From Streptomyces sp. NBC_01803 (GTDB taxonomy: Bacteria; Actinomycetota; Actinomycetes; Streptomycetales; Streptomycetaceae), in NCBI RefSeq assembly GCF_035917415.1, contig NZ_CP109073.1:3766501-3830500 (forward strand): a DNA stretch of 64,000 nt, given 5' to 3'. Under the pieces are notes generated by a model. The model worked only from the letters and a program-made list of their open reading frames with translations, ran no database searches and had not been told where the DNA came from. Shown here piece after piece: positions 59,380 to 64,000 of this stretch (its first letter is position 1; every line of letters begins with the position of its first letter). The translations under genes and the position numbers were made by a program.

Positions 59380-60954
59380 ATGACGACAGCGCAGTCAGAC
59401 CCTCAGGCACAGGCCGCCCGAGTAGTCACCAGCGAGCTGGTGAGCCTGCTGACCCAGGGGGTCGGGGGCAGTGGCCGTACCGCCTGCCACACCCCGTTGA
59501 CCGGCGAGCGTCTCGCCGAGCTGCCCGAGGCGACGCCGGACGAGGTGGCCGCGGCGTTCGAGCGCGCCAGAGCGGCGCAGACGGCGTGGGCGGCCAGGTC
59601 GCCGCGGCAGCGCGCGGGCGTGCTGCTGCGCTTCCACGATCTTCTGCTGCGCCGCCAGAGCGAGGTCCTCGACCTCATCCAGCTGGAGACCGGCAAGGCC
59701 AGGCTGCACGCGCACGAAGAGGTGCAGGCCGTCGCCGTCGCCGCGCGGCACTACGGCCGCAAGGCGCCCGCCTATCTGCGGCCCAAGCGGCACACCGGCG
59801 TCTTCCCCCTCCTCACCCAGGTGCGCGAGCTGCGGCACCCGCGCGGGGTCGTCGGCCAGATAGCCCCCTGGAACTACCCGCTCGAACTCTCCGTCGGTGA
59901 CGCGCTGCCCGCCTTCGCGGCCGGCAACGCCGTCGTCATGAAGCCCGACACCGAGACCGCGCTGACCGCTCTGTGGGCGCGGCGGCTGCTGATCGAGGCC
60001 GGGCTGCCGCAGGACGTCTGGCAGGTCGTGCTGGGCGAGGGCCCGGTCGTCGGCCCCGAGGTCGTCCGGCACGCCGACTACGTCACGTTCACCGGCTCCA
60101 CCCGCACCGGCCGCGAGGTCGCCCAGGGCGCGGCGGCGCGGCTGGTCGGCGTCAGTCTCGAACTCGGCGGCAAGAACGCGATGCTGGTGCTGGACGACGC
60201 CGATCTCGACAAGGCGGCGGCCGGCGCGGTGCGTGCCTGCTTCTCCTCCGCCGGTCAGCTGTGCATCTCGGTGGAGCGGCTGTACGTCCACGCCTCGGTC
60301 GCCGACGAGTTCCTGCGCCGGTTCAGCGAGCGCACCCAGGCGCTGCGCCTGGGCGCCCCGCTGGACTACGGCACGGACGTCGGCTCGCTCGTCTCGCAGG
60401 CTCAGCTCGACGCGGTGACCCGGCACATCGAGGACGCCGTCGCGCAGGGCGCGAAGATCCTCGCCGGCGGCAAGCCGCGCCCCGACCTCGGCCCGTTCTT
60501 CCACGAGCCGACGATCCTCGACAACGTCCAGCCCTCGATGCTGGTGTGCGAGCAGGAGACCTTCGGCCCGGTCGTCTCCGTCTACCGCTTCGACGACGAC
60601 ACCGAGGCGATCGCCCGCGCGAACGGTACCCCGTACGGCCTCAACTCCAGCGTCTGGTCGAAGAACGGACGCCGCGCGCGCCGGATCGCCGCCCAACTCC
60701 ACACCGGCACCGTCAACATCAACGAGGGCTACGCCGCCGCGTACGGCAGCGTGCAGTCCCCGATGGGCGGCATGGGCGACTCGGGCCTCGGCCGGCGGCA
60801 CGGCTCGGAGGGCATCCTCAAGTACACCGAGGCGCAGACCATCGCCCAGCAGCGGCTGGTGCCGATGGAGCCGTCATTCGGCCTGGACGACCGCCGTTAC
60901 GCGGCGCTGCTGACGCAATCCCTGAAAGCACTGAAGACGCTGAGGTTCCGCTGA
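59380..60954 (+). CDS. Succinate-semialdehyde-type NAD(P) aldehyde dehydrogenase
   Basis: 524 residues. Aldehyde dehydrogenase superfamily, closest in feel to SSADH/GabD2: QIAPWNYPLELSVGDALPAF, FTGSTRTGREVAQ, Glu261 in LELGGKNAML, catalytic Cys295 in SAGQLCISVERL, EQETFGPVVSVYRF. The ending MGGMGDSGLGRRHGSEGILKYTE is typical of the group. The next gene overlaps its stop, so the two form an operon. The true substrate may be an aldehyde from lipid or sterol breakdown rather than succinate semialdehyde. Confidence 0.87.
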   Translation: MTTAQSDPQAQAARVVTSELVSLLTQGVGGSGRTACHTPLTGERLAELPEATPDEVAAAFERARAAQTAWAARSPRQRAGVLLRFHDLLLRRQSEVLDLIQLETGKARLHAHEEVQAVAVAARHYGRKAPAYLRPKRHTGVFPLLTQVRELRHPRGVVGQIAPWNYPLELSVGDALPAFAAGNAVVMKPDTETALTALWARRLLIEAGLPQDVWQVVLGEGPVVGPEVVRHADYVTFTGSTRTGREVAQGAAARLVGVSLELGGKNAMLVLDDADLDKAAAGAVRACFSSAGQLCISVERLYVHASVADEFLRRFSERTQALRLGAPLDYGTDVGSLVSQAQLDAVTRHIEDAVAQGAKILAGGKPRPDLGPFFHEPTILDNVQPSMLVCEQETFGPVVSVYRFDDDTEAIARANGTPYGLNSSVWSKNGRRARRIAAQLHTGTVNINEGYAAAYGSVQSPMGGMGDSGLGRRHGSEGILKYTEAQTIAQQRLVPMEPSFGLDDRRYAALLTQSLKALKTLRFR

Positions 60955-62792
60955 TGCGAGACAACGCCTACGACTACGACGTGGTGATCGTCGGCTCCGG
61001 ATTCGGCGGCTCCGTGTCCGCCCTGCGGCTGACCGAGAAGGGCTACCGGGTCGGTGTGCTGGAGGCGGGCCGCCGCTTCGCCCGCACCGATCTCCCCAAG
61101 AACTCCTGGGACATCAAGAACTACCTGTGGGCGCCCCGGCTGGGTCTGTACGGCATCCAGCGCATCCACCTCCTGAGCAATGTCATGATCCTGGCGGGCG
61201 CGGGGGTCGGCGGCGGTTCGCTGAACTACGCCAACACCCTCTACGTGCCGCCGGCGGCCTTCTTCATGGACCGGCAGTGGCGTGACATCACCGACTGGCA
61301 GCAGGAGCTGGCGCCGTACTACGACCAGGCCAAGCGCATGCTCGGCGTCCGGCTCAACCCCACCATGACCCCGTCCGACACGCATCTGAAGGCGGCGGCC
61401 GAGCAGATGGGCGTGGGCGACACGTTCCACATGGCGCCGGTGGGCGTCTTCTTCGGCGACGACCAGGACGCCGACGGCACCCGCACCGCCCGGCCGGGCG
61501 AGGAGATCCCCGACCCGTACTTCGGCGGCGTCGGCCCGTCCCGCCGCGCCTGTACCGAGTGCGGCGAGTGCATGACCGGCTGCCGGCACGGCGCGAAGAA
61601 CACCCTGAACGAGAACTACCTCTACCTCGCCGAGCGGGCCGGCGCCGAGGTGCACCCGCTGACCACCGTCACCGAGATCACCGAGCTCGACGGCGGTGAG
61701 GGCTTCCGGATCACGGTCGTCCCGACGAACGCCTCGCCGCGCAAGCGCCGCCGCGCGCGGCGCACCCTGGTCGCCCGCAAGGTCGTGGTGGCCGCCGGCA
61801 CCTACGGCACCCAGACGCTGCTGCACCGGATGCGGGACACCGGCGCGCTGCCGCGCGTCTCCGACCGCCTCGGCACGCTCACCCGCACCAACTCCGAGGC
61901 CCTGGTCGGCTCCCGCACCAACCCGCGCCGCTACCGCGCCAAGCACGGCAAGGACGCCGTGCTGGACTTCACCAAGGGCGTCGCGATCACCTCGTCCATC
62001 CACCCGGACGAGCACACCCACATCGAGCCGGTCCGCTACGGCAAGGGCTCGAACGCGATGGGCTTCCTATCCCTCAAGCAGTTCCGCCAGGACGGGAAGA
62101 TGCCCAAGCTCCTGGCCTACGCGGCGACCACCGTGCGCCACCCACTGCTCTTCCTGATCTCGCTGTCGAACCGGAAGTGGTCGGAGCGGACGATCATCGG
62201 CCTGGTGATGCAGACGCACGACAACTCGCTGACGACGTTCCGCAAGCGCAAGGGCCTCGGCAAGGGCCTGCTGAGCGCCGAGCAGGGCCATGGAGCGCCG
62301 AACCCCGACTACATCCCCGAGGGCGCCGAGGCGGCCCGGCGGATCGCGGACGACATCAACGGCTTCGCCGGCACGAACGTCGGCGAGCTGATCGGGACCC
62401 CGCTGACCGCTCACTTCCTCGGCGGCTGCCCGATCGGCGCGGACGCCTCCCAGGGCGTGGTGGACCCGTACCACCGGCTGTACGGCCATCCCGACATCTC
62501 GGTGGTCGACGGCTCGGCGGTCTCCGCGAACCTCGGCGTGAACCCGTCCCTCACCATCACCGCCCAGGCCGAGCGCGCCATGTCCCTGTGGCCCAACAAG
62601 GGCGAGCCGGACCCGCGCCCGGCGCAGGGCGCCGCGTACGAGTCCCTCCCGGCGGTCCCCCCGGCCAACCCGGCGGTCCCCGAGGACGCCTTCGCGGCCC
62701 TGCGCCCGCCGGTGATCCTCCCGATTCCGACCATCCCCCCGGCCCGCCCGGCCGCGGAGTCGCGGGAGGAGCCGCACACGGCGGAGGCGTAG
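60954..62792 (+). CDS. GMC oxidoreductase, cholesterol-oxidase-like, with ferredoxin-type Cys cluster
   Basis: 612 residues; TGATG overlap with the aldehyde dehydrogenase. FAD site DVVIVGSGFGGSVSALRL at 9-26, GAGVGGGSLNYANTLYVPP, and the GMC C-terminal block HFLGGCPIGADASQGVVDPY with VVDGSAVSANLGVNPSLTITA. Cysteines 200, 203, 206 and 210 (CTECGECMTGC) form a CxxCxxCxxxC pattern that could hold an iron-sulfur cluster. The type matches mycobacterial ChoD (Rv3409c), which lies beside guaB3 in M. tuberculosis. The last 70 residues are Pro-rich. Confidence 0.87.
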   Translation: MRDNAYDYDVVIVGSGFGGSVSALRLTEKGYRVGVLEAGRRFARTDLPKNSWDIKNYLWAPRLGLYGIQRIHLLSNVMILAGAGVGGGSLNYANTLYVPPAAFFMDRQWRDITDWQQELAPYYDQAKRMLGVRLNPTMTPSDTHLKAAAEQMGVGDTFHMAPVGVFFGDDQDADGTRTARPGEEIPDPYFGGVGPSRRACTECGECMTGCRHGAKNTLNENYLYLAERAGAEVHPLTTVTEITELDGGEGFRITVVPTNASPRKRRRARRTLVARKVVVAAGTYGTQTLLHRMRDTGALPRVSDRLGTLTRTNSEALVGSRTNPRRYRAKHGKDAVLDFTKGVAITSSIHPDEHTHIEPVRYGKGSNAMGFLSLKQFRQDGKMPKLLAYAATTVRHPLLFLISLSNRKWSERTIIGLVMQTHDNSLTTFRKRKGLGKGLLSAEQGHGAPNPDYIPEGAEAARRIADDINGFAGTNVGELIGTPLTAHFLGGCPIGADASQGVVDPYHRLYGHPDISVVDGSAVSANLGVNPSLTITAQAERAMSLWPNKGEPDPRPAQGAAYESLPAVPPANPAVPEDAFAALRPPVILPIPTIPPARPAAESREEPHTAEA

Positions 62793-63119
62793 TCCGTGAA
62801 CGGACGCGGCTCCCTCGGCGCCCGCGGTGGACGTGCGTGACGGCACCGCGGGTCTCCGGGCGGTCCGGGTTCCGTTCCGCCTCGGCGCTCGTGCTCATGG
62901 ACGTCTCGCCGCGGACCCGCCGGCCGGTCGCGGCTCGGTCCCGCCGGAAGACGCCACCGCCGACCGCGTCCGCCCGTCCGCCCGCCCGCCCGCCCGTCCG
63001 GCCGGACGGGCGGACGGGCGGACGCGGAACGGGGCCGCGTCGGCGGCGGACGGGCAGGAGAAAGGGGCCCGCCCCCCGGGGGATTGGGAGCGGACCCCGG
63101 TCATGGGGGAGAGCCGGCG
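62793..63119. other. 327-bp intergenic region with a long GC hairpin
   Basis: No gene seen. The main content is the inverted repeat at 62965-63026 made of CGCCCGTC-type units. The region separates the GMC gene from the convergent surface-protein gene. Confidence 0.5.
62965..63026. terminator. Large compound hairpin between convergent genes
   Basis: Outer arms CGCGTCCGCCCGTCCG (62965-62980) and CGGACGGGCGGACGCG (63011-63026) are perfect 16-base complements. Inside is the 18-base palindrome CCCGTCCGG/CCGGACGGG (62993-63010) and a one-sided 12-base bulge of CCCG repeats. A very stable structure on both strands; probable bidirectional terminator. Confidence 0.7.
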
Positions 63120-63866
63120 TCAGGCCCTCGTGCGGCGGCGTCGGCGGAGGGCGAGAAGCGCGCCCAACGCCACCAGGGCGGCGGTCGTGGCGGCCAGCGC
63201 CAGGGCCGGGAAGGTGGCGGACGGTCCGGAGTCCGGCAGGCGGCCCGCCGTCGGGAGCTCCTCGAACGCGCCCATAGGAGCCAGCATGCCGCCCACCACC
63301 TCGCCGCCCGTCGCCTCACCCGCGGTGACGGCGTCGCCGTCCGCGGGCATGGCGTCGAACTCGTAATCGTTCCAGTCGGAGAGCTGGCACTCGCCCTCCG
63401 CGTTGACATACACCCCCGAGACCACCGACCAGCCCATCTCCTCGGAGATCCCGGCCGGGACCCGCGTCCGCACCCGCGCCTCGGCGTATTCGCCGGGCGC
63501 CAGCGGTCCGGTGACGGCGAGATAGCCGTTCGTCCCGGGCTCGATCCACTCGCCGTCCGCGTGCCACTCCACCGTGGCGACGACCCATGCCGCGTAGTCG
63601 CCGCCGGGGCTGGTGGTCTGCACGAAGACGAAGGGGTGCAGTGAATCGACCGGCCCGTCGAAGGTGTTGGCGGCCCGGAGGGTGAACTCCGCCCACTCGC
63701 CCGCCACCAGTGTCTCCGGCACGCCGGTCAGCTCGGTGGGCGCGGGCCCGGCGCCCGACCAGTCCGCGCAGGCGTCCTCCGCCGAGGCGTGGCCGGGCAC
63801 CAGGCCGCCCGTCAGGGCGACGGCGGCGGTCACCGCCGTGGCGGGAAGAGCTCGTCGGAGCCGCAT
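63120..63866 (-). CDS. Sortase-anchored surface protein of unknown function
   Basis: 248 residues. Signal peptide MRLRRALPATAVTAAVALTG-GLVPGHASA, likely cut after ASA. The middle is an Ig-like beta domain (VAGEWAEFTLRAANTFDGPV, WVVATVEWHADGEWIEPG) with three cysteines overall. The C-terminus has tandem sorting-like motifs LPTAG and LPDSG, a hydrophobic helix (FPALALAATTAALVALGALLAL) and the basic tail RRRRRTRA, so it is probably attached to the cell wall by a sortase. Neither motif is the canonical LPxTG or LAxTG. Partner unknown. Confidence 0.82.
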   Translation of the reverse strand: MRLRRALPATAVTAAVALTGGLVPGHASAEDACADWSGAGPAPTELTGVPETLVAGEWAEFTLRAANTFDGPVDSLHPFVFVQTTSPGGDYAAWVVATVEWHADGEWIEPGTNGYLAVTGPLAPGEYAEARVRTRVPAGISEEMGWSVVSGVYVNAEGECQLSDWNDYEFDAMPADGDAVTAGEATGGEVVGGMLAPMGAFEELPTAGRLPDSGPSATFPALALAATTAALVALGALLALRRRRRTRA

Positions 63867-64000
63867 CGGTGCCTCACCCCCGTAGAAGGAACGGCCGTGA
63901 AAGGAAGTGGAAGGAAAGTGACGAGGTGACAGATCGGTTTCATCAGCTACGACCCGCCATCGCGGTGATCGGTTGTGTCGGCCTTGATCACGAAAAGGAC
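63867..64000. other. Right-end non-coding stretch
   Basis: Only 134 bases, presumably the promoter region of the minus-strand surface-protein gene. TTTCATCAGC and nearby AT-richer bases may include its promoter; no reliable motif was identified. Confidence 0.35.

Overview
The window is chromosomal DNA of a high-GC actinomycete, almost certainly Streptomyces or a close streptomycete relative. The evidence is strong GC bias at third codon positions, many GTG starts with purine-rich ribosome binding sites, a BldM developmental regulator with a BldN-type promoter, a WhiB-family protein, CIRCE-controlled groES-groEL1, and gene order matching the Streptomyces and mycobacterial r-protein, tsa and guaB neighbourhoods. 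No phage, insertion sequence, CRISPR array, rRNA or tRNA was seen.

Layout. 1-972: 3' part of an LCP cell-wall ligase gene (minus strand). 1028-5695: str operon (rpsL-rpsG-fusA-tuf) ending in a 23-bp hairpin. 5790-7598: two accessory genes, an NAD(P)-binding protein and a DUF5954-like protein. 7599-17619: S10 and spc operons (rpsJ to rplO). 17623-24717: secY-adk-map, then infA-rpmJ-rpsM-rpsK-rpsD-rpoA-rplQ. 24746-28143: truA, a membrane-anchored unknown, rplM-rpsI. 28216-31661: glmM, coaA, a stand-alone GlmS-like amidotransferase domain and acpS. 31662-32337: repeat-rich non-coding DNA. 32338-39921: nnr, alr, a hydrolase, tsaE, an L,D-transpeptidase-like protein, tsaB-rimI-tsaD and a small coupled gene. 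39932-44520: methyltransferase, deacetylase, groES-groEL1. 44520-48147: cyclase-like protein, SDR, whiB, bldM and an ECF sigma factor. 48272-51257: guaB, a small ParE-like ORF, guaB3. 51283-62792: sugar dehydrogenase-like protein, glpD, a membrane kinase/pseudokinase pair, and an aldehyde dehydrogenase-GMC oxidoreductase operon. 63120-63866: cell-wall-anchored surface protein.

How the genes work together. The first 28 kb is translation and transcription core: ribosomal proteins, EF-G, EF-Tu, IF-1, RNA polymerase alpha, the Sec channel, and methionine aminopeptidase for nascent-chain processing. The middle supplies envelope precursors (GlmM, Alr), cofactors (CoaA, AcpS, Nnr) and the t6A tRNA-modification set (TsaB, TsaD, TsaE). 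The last third combines the GroES/EL1 chaperone, developmental control (WhiB-like, BldM, ShbA-type sigma), GMP synthesis (GuaB) and membrane signalling.

The most unusual theme is a series of enzyme-family proteins that have lost catalytic residues: the GlmS-like domain, the YkuD-like protein, GuaB3, the nucleotide-sugar dehydrogenase and the second kinase. Other observations worth following are an identical hairpin element in front of both the str and S10 operons, a zinc-type rpsD inside the alpha operon, and twin hairpins between rpoA and rplQ. Starts were chosen by family length and ribosome binding site and often lie inside longer open frames. All family assignments come from reading the sequence; no database search was possible.
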